Shown here in pieces: positions 43,983 through 52,681 of a stretch of DNA of 64,000 bases. Both the position numbers and the translations under genes were made by a program. The DNA comes from Caldisericia bacterium (GTDB lineage Bacteria > Caldisericota > Caldisericia > JAAYUI01). How positions within the stretch are numbered: the stretch's first letter is position 1; each line of letters begins with the position of its first letter. The DNA lies in the NCBI GenBank assembly GCA_017992475.1, contig JAGOOO010000001.1, positions 124,001 to 188,000 of the forward strand, in the 5' to 3' direction. The notes beneath the pieces were generated by a model. It ran no database searches, was not told where the DNA came from, and was given only the letters and a program-made list of their open reading frames with translations.

Positions 43983-46133
43983 TCAAGCTCCCTTGGACTT
44001 TATTGGAGCATAGCGAAGATTCAGGAGCTTTCTGCCAACAGAAAGAAAATCAACTTCGGCATTGTCTCCGGACACATTCAACACAGTCCCATCACCCCAC
44101 GCCTGATGAACAACAACCTCACCAGTAGAAACTTTAATTGGTTCCTTTTTGGGTGTGATGACTACTTGTGCAGATTTCTTTACAAAACTCCTCTGTTGCT
44201 CTCTTGCCGTCTGGGTCTGTTTTTTGATGCCTTCATAGACAATCTCCGGGCAAGCTATTTCCTTTAAGAATCTGGATTCCTCGCAAAGTCTTGTTCCACC
44301 CCAAAGCTGCCTGTTTATAACCCTGGTCAAAAAAAGCACTTCCTTGGCCCTCGTCATCCCGACATAGGCCAATCTTCGCTCTTCTTCTACCGATTCCTGG
44401 TCATCAAGACTTCTCAGATGAGGGAAAGTGCCCTCTTCAAGCCCACACAAAAAAACGACTGGGAATTCCAAACCTTTTGCCTGGTGGATCGTTGTCATTA
44501 TGACCCTTTGCTCGCCTTCCTCCACATTGTCCATGTCACTCATCAGCGTAACGGTGCCCAAAAAAGCTTCAAGACTGGAATCTTCCGACGTCTTGCCAAA
44601 TTCATACGAAAGGTTGAGAAATTCTTCGACATTTTCTGCCCTGGCCTGAGAGTCCTCGGTGCCTTCATTTTTGAGAGTCTCAATGATGTTTATGCCATCA
44701 ATAAGGTATTTTATAACCTCATGCGCCGGGTTCAGATTGGCCATTTCACGAAGCTCCCTGACAAGCCTCAGGAAATTTGATGCAGAACCACCAACATGGC
44801 CTGTCACCTCGCCCTGGTCCATCATTGTCGCTAGTGCATCTTCCATTGTTGTCTTGAGCGATTTTGCAGAAAGTTCAATTCTTGTTATCAGGGCCGGGCC
44901 AATGCCTCTTCTGGGATTTTGTATGGCCCTTTTGAAAGACTGCGAATCTGATGGGTTAAGGACAATCTTAAGATAGGAGAGGAGGTCTTTTATTTCTTTT
45001 CGCTGGTAGAACCTGATTCCACCAACCAGGTGGTACGGGATTCCATTCGCCATGAAAACTTCTTCAAAAGACCTGCTTTGGGCATTTGTCCTGTAAAGAA
45101 CTGCAAAATCGGAATATGGCCTTCCTTTTGAATTCAATTCTCTGATTTTTTCGACAACATAAATGGCTTCATCAGAAGGCTCTATTCCTGTGAAAACTTT
45201 GACAGGATCACCATTACCAATTGAGGCCTTTATTTCCTTTGGGTGCCTTTTCTGGTTGGCAGACACAAGCTGCGAAGCCGTGCCAAGAATGTTTTGCGTT
45301 GACCTGTAATTTAGCTCCAGATTAATTATTTTTGCACCAGGAAAATCATCGGCAAACTGGAGCATAATATAAGGGGTTGCTCCCCTGAATGCATAAATTG
45401 ACTGGTCATCATCACCCACAATCATTATGTTGCCACGCCTGGCAAAGAGCTTTACAAGCTTGTGCTGGGCAGCATTTATGTCCTGGTACTCATCAACAAG
45501 CACATACACAAAAGTGTCATAGTAGCGCTTTGCGATCTCGGTGTAATCAGTCAGGAGGTCAATTGTTTTCAGGATGAGGTCGTCAAAATCAAAAGAATTC
45601 ATGTCGGACAATCTGTCTTGATACATTTTGTAAATCTGGCCTATTGTCCTGGTTTTCGGCAACATTGCAGACGCTTGATATGAAGAAGGGTCAACAAGGC
45701 TATTTTTTGCGGCAGAAATGGTAGATTTGACAATGTAGGGGCTGATTTGCTTCACATCTACAGACAGATCCCTCATGATGCCCTTGATCAGATCAAGCGA
45801 ATCCTCTTCATCGACAACGGTGAATCTTGGATCAATGCCAATATGGTGTGCTTCCTTGCGGAGTATCCTCAGACATACCGAGTGGAAGGTGCCTATCCAG
45901 AGGCCCCCAAGTTGTTGGCCAAGCATTTCCTCAACCCTGGATTTCATCTCTCCGGCCGCTTTGTTCGTAAAAGTGCAGGCAAGAATTGACGATGGAGCGA
46001 CACCAAGATCTTTTATGAGGTGCGCTATTCTATTGGTAATTACCCTTGTCTTTCCGGAGCCGGCGCACGCGAAAACAGCAATTGCGCCCTCAGTTGTATT
46101 GACAGCCTCAAGCTGTCTTTCATTGAGCTTCAT
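43983..46133 (-). CDS. UvrD/PcrA-type superfamily 1 DNA helicase
   Basis: 716 residues. ATP-driven 3'-5' helicase for nucleotide-excision and replication-linked repair. Motif I is VFACAGSGKTRVITNRI (about residues 20-36), motif II DEYQDINAAQ, motif III GDDDQSIYAFRGA, motif IV LNYRST, motif V TIHQAKGLEFPVVFL, and motif VI VGMTRAKEVLFL. The C-terminal SH3-like tail (VVVHQAWGDGTVLNV) is the PcrA/UvrD polymerase-binding Tudor region. It starts 14 bases after rpoD. PcrA is favoured over Rep by the tail. Confidence 0.94.
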   Translation of the reverse strand: MKLNERQLEAVNTTEGAIAVFACAGSGKTRVITNRIAHLIKDLGVAPSSILACTFTNKAAGEMKSRVEEMLGQQLGGLWIGTFHSVCLRILRKEAHHIGIDPRFTVVDEEDSLDLIKGIMRDLSVDVKQISPYIVKSTISAAKNSLVDPSSYQASAMLPKTRTIGQIYKMYQDRLSDMNSFDFDDLILKTIDLLTDYTEIAKRYYDTFVYVLVDEYQDINAAQHKLVKLFARRGNIMIVGDDDQSIYAFRGATPYIMLQFADDFPGAKIINLELNYRSTQNILGTASQLVSANQKRHPKEIKASIGNGDPVKVFTGIEPSDEAIYVVEKIRELNSKGRPYSDFAVLYRTNAQSRSFEEVFMANGIPYHLVGGIRFYQRKEIKDLLSYLKIVLNPSDSQSFKRAIQNPRRGIGPALITRIELSAKSLKTTMEDALATMMDQGEVTGHVGGSASNFLRLVRELREMANLNPAHEVIKYLIDGINIIETLKNEGTEDSQARAENVEEFLNLSYEFGKTSEDSSLEAFLGTVTLMSDMDNVEEGEQRVIMTTIHQAKGLEFPVVFLCGLEEGTFPHLRSLDDQESVEEERRLAYVGMTRAKEVLFLTRVINRQLWGGTRLCEESRFLKEIACPEIVYEGIKKQTQTAREQQRSFVKKSAQVVITPKKEPIKVSTGEVVVHQAWGDGTVLNVSGDNAEVDFLSVGRKLLNLRYAPIKSKGA

Positions 46134-46147
46134 TGGATTTGACTGGC

Positions 46148-47536
46148 CTAGAAGATCCGCTGGTCCTTGAACCTTACCGACTGCCTAAGCTTTCTTATTG
46201 CCTTGGCCTCAATCTGGCGGATCCTCTCCCTGGTGACCTTGAATATCTGGCCGACCTCCTCCAGAGTGTGCGGATATTCACTGTCCAGACCAAAACGGAG
46301 CTTTATTATCTCCCTCTCCCTCGGCGAAAGTATCGACAGGATGCTGTGCATCTGTTCCTTGAAATACTTGTTTACTATCTGCTCTTCAGGGGAGGAAACC
46401 TTTTTGTCTTCAACAAAATCGCCAAGCCTGTTGTCCTTTTCTTCGCCAATCGGCGTTTCAAGCGAAAGTGGTTCCTGGCTTATTTTGAAGTATTCCCTGA
46501 TTTTTCTTGGAGTGGTGCCCATTTTTTCGGCAAGCTCGCGGTAGGTCGGCTCCCTGCCAAGGTCCTGGTAAAGCTCTCTTGAGACCTTGGTCAATTTGTT
46601 GATGGATTCCACCATGTGGACTGGTACCCTGATGACTCTTGATTGATCGGCAAGCGCCCTCGTTATGGCCTGCCTTATCCACCACGAAGCATAGGTCGAG
46701 AACCTGAAACCCTTTCTGTAATCAAACTTCTCGACAGCCCTTATAAGACCAATGTTCCCTTCCTGAACAAGATCAAGGAACGAAAGACAATGGCCGGTGT
46801 ATTTCTTGGCAATCGAGACAACGAGCCTGAGGTTTGCCTCGATCAGTTTTTTCTTTGCATCCTGATTGCCTATTTCGACTCTTTTGGCAAGTGCTATTTC
46901 ACCCTGCAATGTAAGGAGTGGTATTTTACCAATCTCTCTGAGGTACATTCTGATCGGGTCGGAGACTTCACCCTCCTCCGAAATCTTTACTTCAGGGCCA
47001 CTTTCATCTGCAGCGTCGGGGTGTACTTCCCCAAGCTTGTCTTCATCGCCAAACCTTATTCCAAGCTCGGTGAATATGTTGTAAACCTCATCGATCTGGT
47101 CGGCCGTGAGGTTCATCTGGCCCATCAGGTCCATTATTTCCTGATAGCTTACAACACTGGAATCCTTGTGTGCCCTTATCAAATCGACCAATTCTGGCAT
47201 TTCGATGAGTTCTGCTCTTATCGAAGTGTCGTTTGGCCTGATATATAATTTTTTCTTCAGGTGTTCAAGAAACGCCGCATCAGAGGACTTTTGTGCGGCA
47301 GGCTGTTCCTGTGCAGATTTAACCGACTTTACCTTTTTTGGAGGGGTGTTATTTTTAGGCTCTGCCTTCGGTTGTTCCTTGACCTTTTTGGTCTTCTCTG
47401 GTACAGCTTGTTTGGCAACGGCTTTTTCTTTTTCTACAGTTTTTGCCCCAGCCTTTGCCTTTTGGGTTTTTGGCTGCGTGGTGGCCTTTTTTTCGGTCTT
47501 GCCAGTGGCCTCAACCTTGTCGTTCTTCTTTGTCAT
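46148..47536 (-). CDS. rpoD: Housekeeping RNA polymerase sigma factor (sigma-70)
   Basis: 462 residues from ATG 47536 (AGAGGA upstream), overlapping dnaG by 26 bases. A lysine/alanine/threonine-rich N-terminal tail (about residues 1-85) takes the place of a standard region 1.1 and looks disordered. Region 1.2 starts [16 protein letters not shown], region 2 has [24 protein letters not shown], region 3 [12 protein letters not shown], and region 4 the helix-turn-helix [23 protein letters not shown]. The promoters read in this window match its expected TTGACA/TATAAT consensus. dnaG-rpoD order is widespread. Confidence 0.97.
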   Translation of the reverse strand: MTKKNDKVEATGKTEKKATTQPKTQKAKAGAKTVEKEKAVAKQAVPEKTKKVKEQPKAEPKNNTPPKKVKSVKSAQEQPAAQKSSDAAFLEHLKKKLYIRPNDTSIRAELIEMPELVDLIRAHKDSSVVSYQEIMDLMGQMNLTADQIDEVYNIFTELGIRFGDEDKLGEVHPDAADESGPEVKISEEGEVSDPIRMYLREIGKIPLLTLQGEIALAKRVEIGNQDAKKKLIEANLRLVVSIAKKYTGHCLSFLDLVQEGNIGLIRAVEKFDYRKGFRFSTYASWWIRQAITRALADQSRVIRVPVHMVESINKLTKVSRELYQDLGREPTYRELAEKMGTTPRKIREYFKISQEPLSLETPIGEEKDNRLGDFVEDKKVSSPEEQIVNKYFKEQMHSILSILSPREREIIKLRFGLDSEYPHTLEEVGQIFKVTRERIRQIEAKAIRKLRQSVRFKDQRIF

Positions 47537-49205
47537 TTTGTTCCTCTTGAACCTTGTGTCGCACCTTCTGCAACCTTGCCAATTCAGCAAGGTCATCCAG
47601 AGAAACACTGTCTGCTTTTTCCTTTCTTATCATCCTCTGTTTTTTTGCAGCCACGTCCCTCTTTACATCAATAATTAATCCCTGGATGTCCTGTTCCTCA
47701 TCCATAATGGCAAACCTGGAAAAAATGGAGGATAATTCTTCATTGTTTTCCAGTACGTATGACCAAGCAATTTTACCAAAAGTTACCTTATTTTCCAACA
47801 TCAAACAAAACGCTTTTTTACAAGAATCATCAACAAAGTAATCAGCAAAAAGGCAAGGCAGTAACAAATTTCTTGCCTGCTCATCAGAAAGGAGTGCCCT
47901 TATTATCCTGTTCTCATACAACAATCTCGAGGCTAAAATGTTTAACTTTTTATTCTTATTATTTTCGGTATTCCCAATTGTCTTTTGTGAAGGGGTGATC
48001 CCAAATTTCTTCGCCACATAATTGGTGTACTGCTCACGTAATAGGAGATCTTGGGAGCTTTCCAACAATTCAAGGGTCTGCTTTGCTATCCTTACCCTGA
48101 CCTGTGGCGAGGCTGGATCATCTTCCTGAGATTCGAGATAATTGATTGCAAAATCAACAGGGTCTTTCGCTTCGGCCAGTGTGGAATTGACAGCATCAGT
48201 TCCTATTCTTGCGAGATCATCCGGATCCTTGCCAACCGATTGCCTCACAATCTTGAATACAAGCCCTGCCTGAAAGCAAATCCTGATTGCCGAGAACGCT
48301 GCTTTTTCTCCCGCAGAGTCACCATCGAAGAAGAGAAACACATCGGCACCAAGCTTTCTCAGCATGAAAGCTTGATCGACTGTAAATGCTGTCCCCAATG
48401 ATGCAACGGTCTCGGGAAAACCCGCTTTGTGCATCGAGATTGCGTCCATGTAGCCTTCAACAACAATTGCCCTGCCAAGTTTTGCAATGTGCGACCTTGC
48501 GATATTCAGTGCAAAAAGGTTTTTTCCTTTTTCAAATATCGGTGTTGCCGGCGAATTCAGGTATTTTGGTTCGGAGTTGTCAAGCACCCTGCCACCAAAA
48601 GCGATGAACCTGCCTCTGTTGTCAACTATCGGGAAGGTCACTCTTGCCCTCATGTATGAATGTAGTTCTTCTCTTGAAAGAACGCCAAGCACTTTTGCCC
48701 TTTCGACATCAAAACCTTTTGATTGCAGATACTTTGGGAGGAGCTTTCCGTCAGTTGGTGCAAAACCTATCTGGAATTTGGATATGATGCACTGGTCCAA
48801 ACCCCTTCTCTGCAGGTAGTCCTGGGGGAGAGGACTATGCTTGAGATTTTCCCTGAAAAATTCCTGGGTTGCAGACATCAACTCATAATCTGGAGAACGG
48901 TCAGGGCCTCTCTTGAATTCCGGGACATCTATCCCTGCTTCAGTGGCCAGCTTATCTAGTGCCTCCCTGAACTCCAGCCCTTCAATCTTGGAGACAAAGG
49001 TGACAATATTGCCGCCGGTCCGGCACCCAAAACAATAGAACATTTGCTTGTCTGGGGAGACCGTAAAACTCGGCGTGCGCTCCGCATGAAAAGGACAAAG
49101 GCCGAGAAAATTTCTCCCGGCCTTTTTAAGTTTTACATAGCGCCCGACAACACTTACAATGTCGAGTTTGTTTGATATCTCCTCGACCAGCCGATCGAGG
49201 TCCAT
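47511..49205 (-). CDS. dnaG: DNA primase
   Basis: 564 residues. Makes RNA primers at the replication fork. The N-terminal CHC2 zinc finger shows [11 protein letters not shown] and FYCFGC. The RNA polymerase core has the TOPRIM acidic motifs VVEGYMDAI and [12 protein letters not shown]. The C-terminal helicase-binding region is shorter and less conserved than in E. coli. It starts four bases after ppdK and overlaps rpoD by 26 bases. Confidence 0.96.
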   Translation of the reverse strand: MDLDRLVEEISNKLDIVSVVGRYVKLKKAGRNFLGLCPFHAERTPSFTVSPDKQMFYCFGCRTGGNIVTFVSKIEGLEFREALDKLATEAGIDVPEFKRGPDRSPDYELMSATQEFFRENLKHSPLPQDYLQRRGLDQCIISKFQIGFAPTDGKLLPKYLQSKGFDVERAKVLGVLSREELHSYMRARVTFPIVDNRGRFIAFGGRVLDNSEPKYLNSPATPIFEKGKNLFALNIARSHIAKLGRAIVVEGYMDAISMHKAGFPETVASLGTAFTVDQAFMLRKLGADVFLFFDGDSAGEKAAFSAIRICFQAGLVFKIVRQSVGKDPDDLARIGTDAVNSTLAEAKDPVDFAINYLESQEDDPASPQVRVRIAKQTLELLESSQDLLLREQYTNYVAKKFGITPSQKTIGNTENNKNKKLNILASRLLYENRIIRALLSDEQARNLLLPCLFADYFVDDSCKKAFCLMLENKVTFGKIAWSYVLENNEELSSIFSRFAIMDEEQDIQGLIIDVKRDVAAKKQRMIRKEKADSVSLDDLAELARLQKVRHKVQEEQNDKEERQG

Positions 49206-49209
49206 ATGC

Positions 49210-51852
49210 TTATTTGCTCCTCTTCTCCCTGATCACGGCCTGGGCTGCTGCAAGGCGCGCTATCGGCACCCTGTATGGCGAGCAGGAGACATAGTCTAGT
49301 CCGACTGTGTGACAGAACTCCACTGAGGATGGTTCTCCGCCATGCTCTCCACATATTCCACAGTGAAGGCCCGGTCTGGTCTTGCGGCCCTTCTCGACCG
49401 CCATTCTGACAAGCTGGCCAACACCACGCTGGTCAAGAACCTGGAATGGGTCTTTCTCAAGAATGCCCTTATCAATGTAGTCCCTGATGAACTTGCCAAC
49501 GTCATCCCTTGAGAAACCGAAGGTCATCTGGGTGAGGTCGTTTGTTCCAAAGCTGAAGAATTCTGCTTCCTTGGCAACATCATCAGCAGTGAGGGCGCCC
49601 CTCGGCACTTCTATCATTGTGCCAACCTGGAAATCAACCCTGCAACCCATTGTCTTGAAGACTTCTTCGGCTGCTTCAAGAACAAGCTTTTTCTGGTTTG
49701 AAAGCTCATTGACATCACCAACGAGCGGGATCATGATTTCAGGATAGACTTCAACATTTTGCTGTTTGAGCTGGCATGCGGCCTCAAGAATGGCCCTTGC
49801 CTGCATTACTGTTATTTCCGGATATACAATCCCGAGCCTGCAACCCCTGTGGCCAAGCATCGGGTTTACTTCGTGAAGGGACTCGATCTTGTTGCGGAGC
49901 TTTTCTTCAGAAATACCCATATCGGCCGCAAGCTCTTTTATTTCTTCATCCTGGTGAGGGAGGAACTCGTGGAGCGGCGGATCGAGCGTCCTGATGGTTA
50001 CATGATGGCCTCTCATTGCCTCAAGGATGCCAACAAAATCTTCTCTCTGGTACGGTAGGAGCTTTTCGAGTGCTTTTTTGCGACCACCAAGGTCATCAGC
50101 AAGGATCATCTCCCTCATTGCCTTGATGCGGTCTGGGGCAAAGAACATGTGTTCTGTTCTGCAGAGCCCGATGCCATGGGCGCCAAAGTTTCTTGCCACT
50201 TTTGCATCAAACGGGGTGTCTGCATTGGTGCGGACTTCCAGTCTGCGAGTTTTATCTGCCCATTCCATAAACTGGGTGAAATCGCTTGTAAATTCAGGGT
50301 CCTTGGTTTCAAGCTTTTCGCCATACACTTCGCCAGTGCTTCCATCCAGCGTTATCCAGTCACCCTCTTTATATTTTTTGCCACCAACTTCAAAGAATTT
50401 ACCTTCTGCGCTGACAGTTATTGCACCGCAGCCAACAACACAACATTTACCCATTCCTCTGCCAACAACTGCGGCATGTGATGTCATTCCGCCTGTTGCT
50501 GTGAGGATTCCCTGGCTCTTTGCCATGCCCATTACGTCTTCCGGAGAGGTTTCAGCCCTGACCAGGATGACCTTCTTTTTCTGCTCGGACCACTCTATTG
50601 CGTCCTCTGCAGTAAAGACGGCTTGCCCAACTGCAGCACCTGGTGATGCCGGAAGGCCTTTTGCGATGGCTTTTGCCGACGCCTTGGATTTTGGATCAAG
50701 CCTCTTGTGGAGAAGCTGGTCAAGTTCTTGCGGATTGACCCTCATGAGGGCCTCTTCCTTGTCGATGATTCCTTCCGAAACCAGGTCAACTGCTATCTTG
50801 ACGGCGGCCTGGGCGGCCCTTTTCCCGTTACGGGTTTGAAGGAGATACAGTTTTCCTCTTTCAATGGTGAACTCTACGTCCTGCATGTCCCTGTAGTTTT
50901 TCTCGAGTCTCTCGAATGCTTCTGTGAGTTGCTTGTAGCATATTGGCATTTCCTGCTCGAGCTTTGCTATTGGTGACGGGGTGCGTATGCCTGCAACGAC
51001 GTCCTCTCCCTGGGCATTTGTAAGGTATTCGCCAAAATAGTGGCTGTCTCCCGTTGAAGGGTTCCTTGTAAAACATACGCCAGTGCCCGAATCATCGCCC
51101 ATGTTTCCAAAAACCATGGTCTGGACATTGACTGCAGTTCCCCTGAGACCCCTGATGTCATAAAGCTGTCTGTAGGCATGAGCCCTTGGATTGTTCCATG
51201 ATTTGAAGACTGCGATAATTGCAGCAAAGAGCTGTTCGTTTGGGTCCTGCGGGAATGGCTTTCCTGTTGCCTTGAGGACAACCTGCTTGTAGCCCTCGAT
51301 GACTTTCTTGAGATCATCCGCTTTGAGATCCTGATCGGTCTTTGCGCCAGCAGATTCCTTAACGTGGTCAAGGACTTCTTCAAAATCGTCGTGATTGATC
51401 CCGAGGACAACGTTTCCAAACATCTGCATGAGCCTGCGATAGCAGTCAAAAGCAAACCTTTCGTTGTTTGTAAGCTTTGCAAATCCTGCAGCAGTCTCAT
51501 CGTTGAGTCCAAGGTTCAGGATGGTATCCATCATGCCAGGCATTGAAACGGCGGCACCGGAACGAACTGAAACCAGTAGCGGGTTTCCTGGATTGCCAAA
51601 CTTCTTGCCAGTCTTTGATTCGACGCCCTTTATGTGTTCGAGGATATCTTTTTTGAAATCCTCAGGGAGTTTTTCCTGCCATGGTCCATAATAATATTCA
51701 CAACCAAATGTGACAATTGTGAAACCTGGGGGTACAGGCATCCCAATTGACGTCATTTTGGCCAGTCCGGCGCCTTTTCCTCCAAGGACTGCCTTCTGGT
51801 CTTTTTCAGACACTGCAATTGCATCTTCAAAGTGATAAATTAGCCTCTCCAT
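49210..51852 (-). CDS. ppdK: Pyruvate, phosphate dikinase
   Basis: 880 residues. Interconverts pyruvate, ATP and phosphate with phosphoenolpyruvate, AMP and pyrophosphate, often in the glycolytic direction in anaerobes. The N-terminal ATP-grasp domain starts GGKGAGLAKMTSIGMPVPPGF. The swivelling phosphohistidine is in GGMTSHAAVVGRGMG. The C-terminal PEP/pyruvate barrel ends with CGICGEHGG and the catalytic Cys. The full length and the TS before the His mark PPDK rather than PEP synthase. It leads the ppdK-dnaG-rpoD-uvrD transcript, driven by a promoter at 51885-51913. Confidence 0.97.
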   Translation of the reverse strand: MERLIYHFEDAIAVSEKDQKAVLGGKGAGLAKMTSIGMPVPPGFTIVTFGCEYYYGPWQEKLPEDFKKDILEHIKGVESKTGKKFGNPGNPLLVSVRSGAAVSMPGMMDTILNLGLNDETAAGFAKLTNNERFAFDCYRRLMQMFGNVVLGINHDDFEEVLDHVKESAGAKTDQDLKADDLKKVIEGYKQVVLKATGKPFPQDPNEQLFAAIIAVFKSWNNPRAHAYRQLYDIRGLRGTAVNVQTMVFGNMGDDSGTGVCFTRNPSTGDSHYFGEYLTNAQGEDVVAGIRTPSPIAKLEQEMPICYKQLTEAFERLEKNYRDMQDVEFTIERGKLYLLQTRNGKRAAQAAVKIAVDLVSEGIIDKEEALMRVNPQELDQLLHKRLDPKSKASAKAIAKGLPASPGAAVGQAVFTAEDAIEWSEQKKKVILVRAETSPEDVMGMAKSQGILTATGGMTSHAAVVGRGMGKCCVVGCGAITVSAEGKFFEVGGKKYKEGDWITLDGSTGEVYGEKLETKDPEFTSDFTQFMEWADKTRRLEVRTNADTPFDAKVARNFGAHGIGLCRTEHMFFAPDRIKAMREMILADDLGGRKKALEKLLPYQREDFVGILEAMRGHHVTIRTLDPPLHEFLPHQDEEIKELAADMGISEEKLRNKIESLHEVNPMLGHRGCRLGIVYPEITVMQARAILEAACQLKQQNVEVYPEIMIPLVGDVNELSNQKKLVLEAAEEVFKTMGCRVDFQVGTMIEVPRGALTADDVAKEAEFFSFGTNDLTQMTFGFSRDDVGKFIRDYIDKGILEKDPFQVLDQRGVGQLVRMAVEKGRKTRPGLHCGICGEHGGEPSSVEFCHTVGLDYVSCSPYRVPIARLAAAQAVIREKRSK

Positions 51853-51884
51853 TGCACTCTCCAGTCGTATTTTTTAACCCTTTG

Positions 51885-51913
51885 ATTTTCCAACAGAAAG
51901 TGATTTATGTCAA
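51885..51913 (-). promoter_or_regulatory. Promoter of the ppdK-dnaG-rpoD run
   Basis: Minus strand TTGACA (51913-51908), 17-base spacer, GAAAAT (51890-51885). It lies back to back with the rpmH promoter. Confidence 0.5.
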
Positions 51914-51934
51914 CAAAGCCAAATCCTTTCTTTA

Positions 51935-51964
51935 TTGACATTATGGTCACTGGATGGTTAGAAT
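51935..51964 (+). promoter_or_regulatory. Promoter of the rpmH-rnpA-yidD-yidC-jag-mnmE run
   Basis: TTGACA (51935-51940), 18-base spacer, TAGAAT (51959-51964). Transcription would start near 51971, before GGAGG at 51981-51985. Confidence 0.6.
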
Positions 51965-51993
51965 CTAACGACATTGTATTGGAGGTATTTATT

Positions 51994-52131
51994 ATGCGCA
52001 CACATATGAGACCACACAATCGCAAGCGTCTTCGCGTCTCTGGCTTTAGAACTAGGATGAGAACGAGAGGTGGAAGGGCCGTTTTGGCTCGCAGGAGAGC
52101 CAGGGGTCGTTGGAGAATTGCCATTTCATGA
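51994..52131 (+). CDS. rpmH: Ribosomal protein L34
   Basis: 45 residues. Very basic large-subunit protein. The core matches L34: RPHNRKRLRVSGFRTRM, then GGRAVLARRRARGR. The N-terminus MRTHMRPHN and the C-terminal WRIAIS differ from the usual KRTFQPSN and KRLSA ends. GGAGG is eight bases upstream. The stop overlaps the rnpA ATG (ATGA). Too small for a default gene-length cutoff. Confidence 0.95.
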   Translation: MRTHMRPHNRKRLRVSGFRTRMRTRGGRAVLARRRARGRWRIAIS

Positions 52132-52577
52132 AACTCCCCCATCGCTTAACGGCGGGGCAGATCCACAATCTTTTTAAATCAGGTTCATCGGTGTACTCAA
52201 AGGCCCTCAGGATAGTTTATCTGGAGGGCCTTGAATCTGGTGGCGCAGTATCTTACATCTCACCAAAAAGTCTTGGGAAAGCACACACAAGAAACAGGGC
52301 AAGGAGACTTCTACGGGAGGCTTTTGTATTATCTGAAACATGTGTCGACAAAAACATTGGCATAGCAATAATTGCAAGGACGTCAGTACTGGGGATGGAC
52401 CCGACTCAACTATCTTCCGAAATATCAAAACTGATATCACAGATGCATTCAAAGAAGCATTATCAGTCCCACTCCTGTTCTCCATATCAGTCTACCGGAC
52501 GCTCATCTCACCAATCATCCCTTCACGCTGCATCTACACCCCAACATGCTCAAAATATGCCTATGACGCAATTTTAA
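52128..52577 (+). CDS. rnpA: Ribonuclease P protein component
   Basis: 149 residues, with the start overlapping the rpmH stop (ATGA). Binds the RNase P RNA and helps 5' processing of pre-tRNA. Conserved basic helix KAHTRNRARRLLREAF around residues 48-65. The recognisable domain ends near residue 105 (SKLISQMH). About 40 further residues, rich in S, H and Q, are read from DNA that encodes YidD in another frame, so the protein is longer than usual only because the reading frame stays open. Confidence 0.9.
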   Translation: MKLPHRLTAGQIHNLFKSGSSVYSKALRIVYLEGLESGGAVSYISPKSLGKAHTRNRARRLLREAFVLSETCVDKNIGIAIIARTSVLGMDPTQLSSEISKLISQMHSKKHYQSHSCSPYQSTGRSSHQSSLHAASTPQHAQNMPMTQF

Positions 52578-52669
52578 AATATGGACCAATAAAGGGTGGC
52601 TTCCTAGCCATCAAAAGAATCCTAAGGTGCAGGCCAGGAATGCCAGGCGGATATGATCCGGTTCCTTAA
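52340..52669 (+). CDS. yidD: YidD membrane protein insertion efficiency factor
   Basis: Small membrane-associated protein that assists YidC. The conserved part is the C-terminal 65 residues: VYRTLISPIIPSRCIYTPTCSKYA, then GPIKGGFLAIKRILRCRPGMPGGYDPVP, with both hallmark cysteine sites. The only ATG in frame upstream is at 52340, giving 109 residues and a 238-base overlap with rnpA; family members normally begin roughly ten residues before the VYRTLISP segment, where no ATG, GTG or TTG exists. The real start is therefore uncertain: the long form, a rare start codon, or a frameshift from rnpA. Confidence 0.85.
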   Translation: MCRQKHWHSNNCKDVSTGDGPDSTIFRNIKTDITDAFKEALSVPLLFSISVYRTLISPIIPSRCIYTPTCSKYAYDAILKYGPIKGGFLAIKRILRCRPGMPGGYDPVP

Positions 52670-52681
52670 AAAGGAGTATTA

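Noticed and set aside
46643-47248. Plus-strand open frame of 201 codons opposite rpoD
   Set aside because: Lies entirely within rpoD coding sequence and shows no protein-like domain.
50027-50839. Plus-strand open frame of 270 codons opposite ppdK
   Set aside because: Serine- and threonine-rich antisense of a well conserved gene; no start site or family match.
51853-51993. Possible origin of replication next to rpmH
   Set aside because: rpmH often lies near dnaA and oriC, but no dnaA gene and no TTATCCACA-like boxes are present; the gap only holds two divergent promoters.
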